A stretch of DNA of 64,000 nt from CAKXIK01 sp050947015 (GTDB lineage Bacteria; Bacillota; Clostridia; Oscillospirales; Acutalibacteraceae), in the NCBI GenBank assembly GCA_050947015.1, contig JBMNVT010000002.1, forward strand, positions 1 to 64,000, given 5' to 3'. This document shows positions 10,553 through 18,273 of this stretch, one piece after another. A model generated the notes under the pieces. The model did no database searches. It was not told the origin of the DNA and saw only the letters and a program-made list of their open reading frames with translations. Within the stretch, counting starts at the first letter, position 1. The number at the start of each line of letters is the position of its first letter. Both the position numbers and the translations under genes were made by a program.

Positions 10553-13171
10553 CTACATATTTATCGGGCGATTCGTCATATTCATAGGTACATCGCGTTC
10601 AATACTCGTAATGCTTTCCAGCCGAAGTATTTGGGCAATAGACCCGATTCGTTCGTAAATATCTGCCATAATCGTACCAGCTACCGGCTCGCGACCGCTA
10701 AGTTTATCAATTATTGCTTTTCCGATTTGAGTCAGTATGTCCCGCCGGATTCTCCGAATTGTTGCACATGCCTCATGATAAACTCTTGCGTTTTCGAACA
10801 TATCATTGTCTTCGACCAGCAGCGCAATTTGCTCAATAGAGTCTTCATGCCTTGGCCCAACCGTATGTGAGTCCTCATCAAGCCACCCGCGAATTGTGAT
10901 CTCCTGAACACTCACCCCGTTCTTGACCATTGTTGAAGCAATCTCCTTAACCGGAATGCCGTTGCTCAGCATATAGTCGCGCAGTGCTTGCTTCCACCGC
11001 TTTGACTTTCGGTAACATTCAATCAAATCATCGCTGAATTTCTTCTCTTCGACCAATTTACCAAGAATTGTATCAACAATGTCTCGCGTTTCATCGTTGC
11101 TTCTGGTAAAAACAAGAGAATCTCCTTCGTTCAAATCCGAGACACTGAGTTCCTTCACGGTTCCATCTCCATCATCAAAGACATAAGCCTTATACATTCT
11201 CGTGAAGAAGATCTTTTCACCACTATCAAATGATCCGAAAGCAATAGCTTCCGTAGTTTGGCTTGAGCCTTGAGCAACACCATAAGATTCCAAACCGCGG
11301 AATACAGAAATCTCATTCAGATGTGTAAGGTACTCATCGACTTCATGGTCTATTTCAGCAATCTGAGCCACCTCATCTTCCGGAGCGCCATCAGAGTACA
11401 GTAAGTCTTCCGTATCCTCATCATATTCAATAGATGCAGCTGTATTCATGGCGTTGAGTTCGCTCTCTGCTTTTTTTGCGCTTCGCATCCGGTACTTGAA
11501 AATGTTCGACTCAAATTCATAAAGCAGCGTCTCAATTCTTTGTGAAGCCATACATCTGAATACGTCAAATCGCTTTCCAGCGAAATTACCGACTATAATA
11601 ATCCTATCGTAGACAACAGAATTATCAAAACGGTTTGCCGTTGTGATGGTCAATAATTTCTCATCGTCCATCAACTCGTAAAATCCAGATTCTCTCATTA
11701 CAGTGGCATAGTACGACTTCGGTACCACTACAGCAATTCTCTTGTCATGGCATTCAAGCAAGATATGGCGGAGATAGTCCTCTTTTTCTGATGATTCTGT
11801 CAAGTACAGATAGGCAGTTTCTAACTCTGATATGATGAATTCAGTCTTAGCTTTCAGGGCGTCTGCCATTCGACTTGAAGCATCCCGTAATCTACTAAAT
11901 CGATCCTCGATAGGAAGAATGTCAATAACGCCGTCCCTAATGCATTTTTCAAGCTCAGTTATCCTAAAAACAGCCGTCAAAAAGAGGTTCATCAGAGAAC
12001 ATGCCGTTATAATAAAGTCTTCTTTGTCTTCTGAGACAAAATCGGAATTCTTAATGAAAATGATCGCTTTCTTAAACCCCTTATAATCATCCCAAGAAAA
12101 GAATCCCTCCAAAATATGTGGATTGATGTCTCTGTTTATAATAGCATCTACCTGTAACGAGAGCTCATCGGTATAAGCATTCGGGTTAACAGTGGGAAGC
12201 GAGTTGGATAATAAGAAGTCTTTTGAGCAAAGAAATACATTTGGCTCCCCAGTATCACGGATCAAGGAAAGCGCGTTATCATAATCCATATTCATCAGCA
12301 AATACACATATTGTATTGATCTCCTGTTGATGATCTCTGGAAGCTCAGATATGTTTCTGCTGATGATCTCATTTCCAAAAACAATAACACCAATATGTCG
12401 ATTGCCGCTTCGTGATAGAATAAGCCTTCTGGCTACTGACATCCTACTTGTGACTTTGATTATGGGTTCGGTTCTTGCTGCATTTCCCCCTAATGGGTGC
12501 TCTTCGTTTTCGGTGAAATATGAGATGGTTACCAGATCTGTCAGCTTAACCTCGTTTTCACCGAAACGAATAGTCAGCTTATCAATGAGGTTGTTGATTC
12601 TTTCCTGTGACATCACAACAACCGACGAAACATTTAGAACGGATGGAATGGCATCAGGACTATATCCTAACACCTCAGAATAAAATACTCCTCTTGCATT
12701 ACCCTTTGTTCGGATTCCACGGCCGTCCATTGTTTTAGCTGTGCCATAGTAGGGAATAACATGTCTCCAAAGTGCTTGAGGAACAAATGTTGAATCTGTT
12801 TCACTTCGACTTAGAAGGATGTAACTGACTCCAGGGTTTGAGGGAACAGTAGTAAAACCATTAAAAACATATCTTGCCTTTTTCTTTGTTCCATATAGAA
12901 CGCTGTCTCCAATGCTTAGAGATGCGATTACATCATCTGCATTGGCATCATTATAGACAAGACAAGTTGCGGCTGAATAGACGAGGGCAAGCGCATCAAA
13001 GCAAACAGATCCCGTGTGTAATACGAAGCCGACGTTATGAGTGTTTTTTTCCGTGGTTGCGGAAAGGAATTCAGCAAAAGTTCGCAAAAGAAGCTCTTTC
13101 GAGAACACTTCGCCATCTAAAAGCAAATCGCATTTATCAATTATTATAGTGAGCGCTTCGATTGCATTCAT
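10553..13171 (-). CDS. drmE: DISARM class 2 protein DrmE
   Basis: 872 aa, placed between the methyltransferase and drmA as in class 2 DISARM loci. The N-terminal stretch VGFVLHTGSVCFDALALVY followed by GDSVLYGTKKKARYVFNGF resembles DrmE proteins. There is no obvious ATPase or nuclease motif. An acidic segment near residue 590 and a helix-turn-helix-like part near residues 730-780 (VKEIASTMVKNGVSVQEITIRGWL) can be seen. The molecular role of DrmE is not established. The assignment rests on length, gene order and partial sequence resemblance, and a divergent unknown protein in the same slot remains possible. Confidence 0.7.
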   Translation of the reverse strand: MNAIEALTIIIDKCDLLLDGEVFSKELLLRTFAEFLSATTEKNTHNVGFVLHTGSVCFDALALVYSAATCLVYNDANADDVIASLSIGDSVLYGTKKKARYVFNGFTTVPSNPGVSYILLSRSETDSTFVPQALWRHVIPYYGTAKTMDGRGIRTKGNARGVFYSEVLGYSPDAIPSVLNVSSVVVMSQERINNLIDKLTIRFGENEVKLTDLVTISYFTENEEHPLGGNAARTEPIIKVTSRMSVARRLILSRSGNRHIGVIVFGNEIISRNISELPEIINRRSIQYVYLLMNMDYDNALSLIRDTGEPNVFLCSKDFLLSNSLPTVNPNAYTDELSLQVDAIINRDINPHILEGFFSWDDYKGFKKAIIFIKNSDFVSEDKEDFIITACSLMNLFLTAVFRITELEKCIRDGVIDILPIEDRFSRLRDASSRMADALKAKTEFIISELETAYLYLTESSEKEDYLRHILLECHDKRIAVVVPKSYYATVMRESGFYELMDDEKLLTITTANRFDNSVVYDRIIIVGNFAGKRFDVFRCMASQRIETLLYEFESNIFKYRMRSAKKAESELNAMNTAASIEYDEDTEDLLYSDGAPEDEVAQIAEIDHEVDEYLTHLNEISVFRGLESYGVAQGSSQTTEAIAFGSFDSGEKIFFTRMYKAYVFDDGDGTVKELSVSDLNEGDSLVFTRSNDETRDIVDTILGKLVEEKKFSDDLIECYRKSKRWKQALRDYMLSNGIPVKEIASTMVKNGVSVQEITIRGWLDEDSHTVGPRHEDSIEQIALLVEDNDMFENARVYHEACATIRRIRRDILTQIGKAIIDKLSGREPVAGTIMADIYERIGSIAQILRLESITSIERDVPMNMTNRPINM

Positions 13172-13200
13172 GCCTTACTCCTTTCAAGTCCATGGTTCTA

Positions 13201-14601
13201 CTAAATCATAAAGATGTAATGGCGGTCGGTTACTTTCCTCACACATCCACTTTCGGATAACTGCTTAAGTATTTGTGACGATCGAGCACTTGTACACTTC
13301 AAATAATCCGCCAGCTCACAGGTTCTGAATGGTGCATTATAACCGAAGTGATACACTGCATCAAAGAATTTGTTTAGTGTCTCCGTTCTAAGAGTATTTC
13401 CCAACGCATCAGCTATTCTCCTGCATACCTTAAATTCTCCGCAGTACATTGAGAACAATCGCGCCTCAGTTTTTGAGAAGGCTGTTGTCATGTCAATTAG
13501 GCATCGCTTTATGAACAGCGCCATTTCTTCGATAACCGGAATAGTAACGGAGTTTCCAAGCTGCTTGAATTGTTGGGTTACTGGAATCTGCTCTGGAAAA
13601 GAGAACTCGTCTATTCCATCCTTGTTCATGAATCCATAACCGACAAATCCTTGCAGCCGGCCCCACTCCGTAGGTGTCATTGTCCGTATACATTTACTGT
13701 TAATCGGGGAATATTTCCCCGTCACTTCCGTACCTGCATACTTTTCTCCATTAACAGGATCATAAATCAGATTTCTCTCTCTGCCGGAACCTCCTGTGGC
13801 GAGTAAAGTGTTGGCAATGGGGTGCTCAATAGATCCATCGTTGATTATTCTATAACCAAAACCATAACCATGTTGTTTCTGGCGCTCTCGGTGATCTTCA
13901 AGGGTTTTTAAGTATCCAGATGATAAGAAGAATCGAGCGGGAACACTCTCCTCCAGAATGTCATTAAGGCTTCCAAAGATTGTTTCTCGACTGCGTTCAA
14001 GAGGTAGTGCCGCTGGCAACATAGAAAGATACCGACCAAAATACTGCCTGCTGAAAGCAATAATATATACGCGAGGACGGTTTTGGGGAACTCCGAAATC
14101 CTTACTGTTTCTCACAAATGAGCGGGCATACCGCTTCAAGTTTTCGCTCTCACCATGCGGAAAACCTATTATTTCATAGTCCAATTCTTCATCCAGGGTT
14201 CTGATGATGGTTTTGAAGGTATTCCCTTTGTCATGAATAATGAGATTCTCAACATTCTCGAGGAAAACAACTTTAGGTATTGTTTCCTTGATTATTTGTG
14301 CAATTTCAAAGAAAATAGTTCCTCGTGTCGTATCTTCAAATCCCTGTTTTCGTCCAACACTGCTAAAGGCCTGGCAAGGGAAACCTGCCAATAATACATC
14401 GTAGTGTAGTTCTGCTACCTTCCTCTTGAATTCATCAGTTGCAACATCATTCCGAGGATCTTCATGAAACAAATGCTCATAAGTTTTACAAGCAAATTCA
14501 TCGATTTCAGCGGAAATTACATTCTCGAATCCACCTGCAAGCTCAAACCCCCGACGTATTCCTCCAATACCTGCGCATAAATCGATTGTCTTATATGGCA
14601 T
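13201..14601 (-). CDS. drmMII: DNA (cytosine-5) methyltransferase DrmMII with C-terminal winged helix
   Basis: Transfers a methyl group from S-adenosylmethionine to C5 of cytosine, the self-marking step of class 2 DISARM. Motif I is DLCAGIGGIRRGFELAG, motif IV GFPCQAFSSVGRKQGF with the catalytic Cys near residue 81, motif VI FLENVENL, motif VIII PQNRPRVYIIAF, and the last motif is QLGNSVTIPV. About 95 residues beyond the usual end form a winged-helix-like tail (CELADYLKCTSARSSQILKQL). The start is the ATG at 14601, nine bases after GGAGG; it overlaps the vsr 3' end by 11 bases. Confidence 0.9.
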   Translation of the reverse strand: MPYKTIDLCAGIGGIRRGFELAGGFENVISAEIDEFACKTYEHLFHEDPRNDVATDEFKRKVAELHYDVLLAGFPCQAFSSVGRKQGFEDTTRGTIFFEIAQIIKETIPKVVFLENVENLIIHDKGNTFKTIIRTLDEELDYEIIGFPHGESENLKRYARSFVRNSKDFGVPQNRPRVYIIAFSRQYFGRYLSMLPAALPLERSRETIFGSLNDILEESVPARFFLSSGYLKTLEDHRERQKQHGYGFGYRIINDGSIEHPIANTLLATGGSGRERNLIYDPVNGEKYAGTEVTGKYSPINSKCIRTMTPTEWGRLQGFVGYGFMNKDGIDEFSFPEQIPVTQQFKQLGNSVTIPVIEEMALFIKRCLIDMTTAFSKTEARLFSMYCGEFKVCRRIADALGNTLRTETLNKFFDAVYHFGYNAPFRTCELADYLKCTSARSSQILKQLSESGCVRKVTDRHYIFMI

Positions 14602-15016
14602 TATTTCTTTCCTCCAATATCCGAACAATCTGATCAGCGCAAGCCTCTGTGTTTTTCTTAATGTCTTTGCCCCAAAAGCGTAAAACGATCCAACCTTGTT
14701 CTTCTAAGTACTTGTTTACTTCTTTATCTCTTTCGATGTTTCTTTCAATTTTCGGTATCCAAAAATCTCTGTTAGATTTGATTTCCCTATTCTTATGTTC
14801 CCAATCATAACCATGCCAGAATTCACTGTCGCAAAAGACTGCAACCTTTTTGCGAATAAAAGCAATATCAGGATGTCCGAAGACGGTTTTTACGTTTTTT
14901 CTGTATCGGACACCTTTGTTCCAAAGAGCACGTCGCAACAATAACTCAATTTCAGAATCCTTGTTTTTGACTGCCTTCATGTTCTTATGCCGCTGTTCAG
15001 GCGTATGTCTGTCCAT
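14591..15016 (-). CDS. vsr: Vsr-like very short patch repair endonuclease
   Basis: 141 aa. Vsr enzymes nick T:G mismatches left when a 5-methylcytosine deaminates, so they usually travel with cytosine-5 methyltransferase genes, as here. The start TPEQRHKNMKAVKNKDSEIE and HPDIAF (the catalytic Asp equivalent to D51 of E. coli Vsr) are present, as is FWHG (W68, H69). At the position of E. coli H64 this protein has Asp (VFCDSEFWHG), a form I associate with Firmicutes homologues. First gene of the cassette operon, overlapping drmMII. Confidence 0.88.
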   Translation of the reverse strand: MDRHTPEQRHKNMKAVKNKDSEIELLLRRALWNKGVRYRKNVKTVFGHPDIAFIRKKVAVFCDSEFWHGYDWEHKNREIKSNRDFWIPKIERNIERDKEVNKYLEEQGWIVLRFWGKDIKKNTEACADQIVRILEERNNAI

Positions 15017-15047
15017 CTTCTACCACTTCCATTCGACTCCCAATCGA

Positions 15048-15080
15048 ATTATACGAGAATTAGTGTCCCAAAAAACGGAC
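15048..15080 (-). promoter_or_regulatory. Promoter and operator of the DISARM-like operon
   Basis: Read on the minus strand: dyad GTCCGTTTTTTGGGAC (15065-15080), 11 bases, then the -10 box TATAAT (15048-15053), about 30 bp before the vsr start. The T6 run of the dyad lies 16 bases upstream of the -10, where a -35 would sit, so a protein bound to the GTCC/GGAC arms would block the promoter. The same element with the same spacing precedes immA. Confidence 0.6.
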
Positions 15081-15283
15081 TACTCGCAGATAAACTCCAT
15101 TATTTCATCCGGAGTACAATCCAGAGCTTTACAGACTTTCCCTATGACTTCGGTTGAGACATTCTCACCTTTGCTCAATTTTGTCATTTGATAATGGGTA
15201 ATCCCTGCTAATGATTCGAGATCTTTTTTGAGCATGTTCTTGTCTAATAAGATATGCCATAATCTCTTATAGCTTACTGCCAT
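15080..15283 (-). CDS. Small XRE-family (Cro/CI) transcription regulator
   Basis: 67 aa helix-turn-helix protein: KKDLESLAGITHYQMTKLSKGENVSTEVIGKVCKALDCTPDEIMEF is a complete Cro/CI fold with little else. The start is taken at the ATG at 15283 preceded by GGAGGCAAGGA; an upstream start would run into the leader. Its stop codon overlaps the last base of the 16-nt operator in front of the defence operon, so the gene and that promoter form one unit. It likely represses or sets the level of the DISARM genes; this is inferred from position. Confidence 0.85.
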   Translation of the reverse strand: MAVSYKRLWHILLDKNMLKKDLESLAGITHYQMTKLSKGENVSTEVIGKVCKALDCTPDEIMEFICE

Positions 15284-15318
15284 TGAAGTCCTTGCCTCCT
15301 CGTATAAGGTTGACAATC

Positions 15319-15347
15319 ATTATAGCACAAAATCGTAGAAAATTCAA
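15319..15347 (-). promoter_or_regulatory. Promoter of the small XRE gene
   Basis: On the minus strand: TTGAAT (15342-15347), 17-base spacer ending TGTGC, then TATAAT (15319-15324), the TGTG giving an extended -10. About 35 bp before the XRE start codon. Confidence 0.7.
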
Positions 15348-15426
15348 TTTCAAGTTTGAAAATTCGTACTTCATGTTCGATTGTCTTTATCGTATATGTG
15401 AATGGCGCAATCGTATCGCGGAAAAA

Positions 15427-15461
15427 AGAAAAACCCGCCAGTTCTTTACAAACCTGGCGGG
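15427..15461 (-). terminator. Terminator of the immR-immA operon
   Basis: Perfect 8-bp stem CCCGCCAG / CTGGCGGG with a 12-nt loop, followed on the minus strand by TTTTTC and a further T-rich run. It lies just after the last gene of the operon (15474). Confidence 0.75.
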
Positions 15462-15473
15462 GCTTCATTTTCC

Positions 15474-15764
15474 TTAACCGTTTCTTCTTTCCACAAACCA
15501 TCGACCTATATTGTTTCCAGTTAGCTCCGTGCTTCTCTCGAAAAACAAATAACTCTGATGTCCACCGATCATGACCGTGTACCGATCTCCCTGGCCGCCG
15601 GCTTTCATAGCCGCTGCTTGCCGGATGTCGGTTACGCGGTCTATTTTATATTTTTCGCCGTCTTCCCAGGTAATCTCCCTGGGGAGCATGAGGCCATCTT
15701 CTCTGAAATCAGCCTTCACAGCCACATACACCTTCGGCGGCTTAGTATTCGTAGTCGTCTGCAT
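15474..15764 (-). CDS. Conserved mobile-element protein of unknown function
   Basis: 96 aa, start at the ATG at 15764 with a strong GGAGGTG site eight bases upstream. It overlaps the end of the metalloprotease gene by 23 bases, so the two are cotranslated. The sequence (KVYVAVKADFREDGLMLPREITWEDG ... YTVMIGGHQSYLFFE) looks like a small beta-rich protein. I do not recognise a named domain. The fixed place behind an ImmA-type gene suggests a part in the element's regulatory module. Confidence 0.7.
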   Translation of the reverse strand: MQTTTNTKPPKVYVAVKADFREDGLMLPREITWEDGEKYKIDRVTDIRQAAAMKAGGQGDRYTVMIGGHQSYLFFERSTELTGNNIGRWFVERRNG

Positions 15765-16299
15765 TGATTGGCACCTCCAGATCACGCAGGAAATTACTCC
15801 GTGCGGTAATAGGAGGCTCCATCAATTTGTAGCCCTTCCACTTCATCACACGGAACTTGAAATCAAGTAGCTCCATCGGCACATATAGCGACGAAGCGGC
15901 GGAAAAAAATGTGTTGTCGGAGTTCAATGCTTCAAGAACATCGTCGTCTTCAAGCATCAGCTCTGCCGCAAAGAGATTTGCTTCCTTTTCAAGACGAGAC
16001 GATTCATCAAACATACCCACATCGTGAAAGGCATGGACGCCGCCTCTTGCATGAAGCTGGGCATGTCCGATCTCGTGGCCCACGATAATCCGCTGGAGGA
16101 CTGCCGGCAGGTCACAGTTATATGTAATGGTCTTGATCCGTTTTTCTTGAAGAAAAAAACCTTTGATAGCGTGCTCGTCCTTACCAAACGGCTGAGGCAA
16201 AAGAAATATTCTCATCGCCTTACAAAGCCTGAAAGGATCGTCTTCCTGATACCGTTTCTTAACCTTCTCTACAGCATCAACAATTTCAGCATAGAACAA
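15742..16299 (-). CDS. immA: ImmA/IrrE-family metalloprotease
   Basis: 185 aa zinc metalloprotease: VGHEIGHAQLH is the HExxH motif with a third ligand expected in the downstream LEKEANLFAAELM helix. In ICEBs1 the homologous ImmA cleaves the repressor ImmR after DNA damage and frees the element to excise. Here it follows a XRE repressor gene in the same orientation, the ImmR-ImmA arrangement. The start is a TTG at 16299, eight bases after GGAGG. Repressor cleavage is inferred from family and context. Confidence 0.85.
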   Translation of the reverse strand: MFYAEIVDAVEKVKKRYQEDDPFRLCKAMRIFLLPQPFGKDEHAIKGFFLQEKRIKTITYNCDLPAVLQRIIVGHEIGHAQLHARGGVHAFHDVGMFDESSRLEKEANLFAAELMLEDDDVLEALNSDNTFFSAASSLYVPMELLDFKFRVMKWKGYKLMEPPITARSNFLRDLEVPINADDYEY

Positions 16300-16349
16300 C
16301 TATCACCCCTCCTTTTGAAATAGGGTATAGTCCACCCTTGGCAACTTCC

Positions 16350-16382
16350 ATTCTACAGACTTAACAGTCCCAAAAAACGGAC
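16350..16382 (-). promoter_or_regulatory. Promoter and operator before immA
   Basis: On the minus strand GTCCGTTTTTTGGGAC (16367-16382), an 11-base gap, then TAGAAT (16350-16355). Operator sequence and distance to the -10 equal those of the defence-operon promoter. It begins two bases after the stop codon of the upstream XRE gene. Confidence 0.55.
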
Positions 16383-16383
16383 A

Positions 16384-16815
16384 TCAAGGGTTCTTCTTGC
16401 TGAACTTGGTCTTGGCTTCTTCTTTGCATTTCACATACGCCGCCATAACAGCCTGGAAAAAGGCATCCTTCTGTTCCTCAGAGAGTTCGCCGCCGGCAAA
16501 TAGTGCAGCGTTGTCCGCGAGGAGTCGCTCCACATCACGCGCACCTCTCGCGCCATAGCGTTCGTGGGCTTCTTCAATATAGTTGTCCTTCTCAATCTCT
16601 GCGAGTGGATCTTCGCACTCCTCATCGGTGAGATATTTTACAGAAACCTTCAGGAACTTCGCTAGCTTCGCCATAGTAGCCTGACGTGGTGTCTTCTCAC
16701 CATTTTCATATGCTTGGATTGACCGCTGAACCACCCCGACCTCTTTTCCGAGGTCAGTTTGAGACATCCCAAGGGATACACGTGCTTCCCTTAGCTTTTC
16801 ACCAAAAGTCTTCAT
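16384..16815 (-). CDS. ImmR-like XRE repressor of the element
   Basis: 143 aa. Residues about 1-65 form a Cro/CI helix-turn-helix (LREARVSLGMSQTDLGKEVGVVQRSIQAYENGEKTPRQATMAKLAKFLKV). The remainder is a helical, acidic tail with RYGARGARDVERLLADNAALFAGGELSEEQKDAFFQAV, typical of repressors that partner ImmA. The gene is divergent from the Y-family polymerase across a region packed with AGTTCT half-sites, which are its likely operators. A switch that opens on DNA damage is inferred by analogy with ICEBs1. Confidence 0.85.
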   Translation of the reverse strand: MKTFGEKLREARVSLGMSQTDLGKEVGVVQRSIQAYENGEKTPRQATMAKLAKFLKVSVKYLTDEECEDPLAEIEKDNYIEEAHERYGARGARDVERLLADNAALFAGGELSEEQKDAFFQAVMAAYVKCKEEAKTKFSKKNP

Positions 16816-16844
16816 TTTTGGTAATCACTCCCTCACTTGTGAAT

Positions 16845-16989
16845 AGTTCTTAAAAGTTCTCAGAACCTCTTGACAAAAGTTCTGATCGGTGGTACAATCA
16901 AGGAGAACTTTGGAGAACTTGTCGGAACCATTATACCCTATAGTTCTTATCGTGTCAAGAACTTTCCAGAAAAAGTTCTTAAAAGTTCA
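16845..16989. promoter_or_regulatory. Cluster of AGTTCT/AGAACT operator half-sites
   Basis: Eight exact copies of AGTTCT or its complement AGAACT begin at 16845, 16855, 16878, 16904, 16914, 16942, 16958 and 16974, with near copies at 16862 (AGAACC) and 16984 (AGTTCA). Several pair as inverted repeats, for example AGTTCT-C-AGAAC at 16855-16866. They fill the gap between the divergent repressor and polymerase genes and flank the plus-strand promoter. Confidence 0.75.
16870..16898 (+). promoter_or_regulatory. Promoter of the Y-family polymerase operon
   Basis: TTGACA (16870-16875), 17-base spacer, TACAAT (16893-16898). The spacer contains one AGTTCT half-site (16878-16883) and others abut both ends, so a bound repressor would cover the promoter. 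The leader to the start codon is about 110 nt. Confidence 0.8.
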
Positions 16990-17011
16990 CATTCTTGGGA
17001 GGCAAACCTAC

Positions 17012-18253
17012 ATGGACAAGCAAAGAGCCATCCTACACAGCGATCTGAATTCTTTCTATGCATCAGTTGAAATGATGCTTGATCCCACTCTCAAAGGGAA
17101 AGCAGTAGCTGTCTGCGGTTCAACCGAAAACAGGCACGGCATCGTCCTGGCAAAATCCGATCTGGCGAAGAAAGCCGGTGTTAAGACTGGCATGGTGAAT
17201 TGGGAAGCACGTCAATGCTGCAAAGACCTGATAATGGTACCGCCCCAGTACGATCAGTATCTGAAGTACAGCAAATTGACCCGATCCATCTATGACCGCT
17301 TTACCGATCAGGTGGAACCCTTCGGCATGGATGAATGTTGGCTCGATGTGACAGCAAGCCGAACCCAAGGTTCTGCGATGGAAATTGCCGAACAAATCCG
17401 CCAGAGCGTCCGTGAAGAACTTGGTTTGACCGTCAGCATAGGAGTTTCCTTCAATAAGATCTTTGCGAAGCTGGGGTCAGACATGAAGAAACCCGATGCC
17501 ATCACAGAGATCACTCAAGGAGGCTTCAAGGAAAAAATCTGGCCGCTTCAATGTTCTGAAATGATCTACTGCGGGCCAGCCACGACAAAAAAGCTCGCAA
17601 TGTATGGCATTCACACCATCGGAGATGTTGCAAATACAGACCCCTTGTTCTTAAAGCAACTTCTCGGGGTGAACGGCCTCGCTTTGTGGACTTATGCCAG
17701 CGGAAAAGATCAATCAAGAGTCATGCACCGAGACTTTGTATCCCCCGTAAAATCGGTGGGGCATGGGATTACCTGTAATGCCGATCTGGAGGACAACGAT
17801 GAAGTGTTCCGAGTGATGCTTGAACTATCCCAAGACGTAGGGCACAGGCTCAGGATTCATGAACTGTCTGCTCGCGGAGTACAGGTTTGGGTAAGAGGAA
17901 ATGATCTTTTCGGAGCTCAATTCCAATGCAAACTTCCAGTGAGAACCCAACTCCCAAATGAAATTGCCGCTGCCGGTTTTCGCGTCTTCAAGGAGAAGTA
18001 CCAATGGAACACAAAAGTCCGTGCCGTATGTGTCCGCGCAATTGATCTTGTTCCGAAAGCTGACCCGGAACAGCTAACTCTATTCGATAATGCCGTCAAA
18101 AGAGCTAAAAAAGAAAGCCTGGAAGATGCCGTGGAGTCAATTCGTTCCCGGTTCGGGAAAAGAGCAATAACCTACGCAACGCTGCTGGGCAATCTGAAAA
18201 TGCCGGACGATGGCAGAGACTCAGTAAAAATGCCCGGATTGATGTATCAGTAA
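17012..18253 (+). CDS. Y-family DNA polymerase (UmuC/DinB-like)
   Basis: 413 aa from the ATG at 17012, which has GGGAGG ten bases upstream. Translesion polymerase of the mobile-element type: ILHSDLNSFYASVE carries the first metal-binding Asp, and FGMDECWLDVT the second acidic pair. A little-finger domain follows. In chromosomal paralogues the second motif reads SIDE; here it is MDE. It is the first gene under the AGTTCT-controlled promoter, consistent with induction together with element excision after DNA damage. The following metalloprotease gene is 20 bp downstream. Confidence 0.9.
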   Translation: MDKQRAILHSDLNSFYASVEMMLDPTLKGKAVAVCGSTENRHGIVLAKSDLAKKAGVKTGMVNWEARQCCKDLIMVPPQYDQYLKYSKLTRSIYDRFTDQVEPFGMDECWLDVTASRTQGSAMEIAEQIRQSVREELGLTVSIGVSFNKIFAKLGSDMKKPDAITEITQGGFKEKIWPLQCSEMIYCGPATTKKLAMYGIHTIGDVANTDPLFLKQLLGVNGLALWTYASGKDQSRVMHRDFVSPVKSVGHGITCNADLEDNDEVFRVMLELSQDVGHRLRIHELSARGVQVWVRGNDLFGAQFQCKLPVRTQLPNEIAAAGFRVFKEKYQWNTKVRAVCVRAIDLVPKADPEQLTLFDNAVKRAKKESLEDAVESIRSRFGKRAITYATLLGNLKMPDDGRDSVKMPGLMYQ

Positions 18254-18273
18254 AGCAATAAGGAGGTAAACTG

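Noticed and set aside
15020..16355. Shared CTTCCATTC near both copies of the 16-nt operator as part of a longer duplication
   Set aside because: Its distance to the operator differs between the two sites, so it does not extend the repeat and may be chance.
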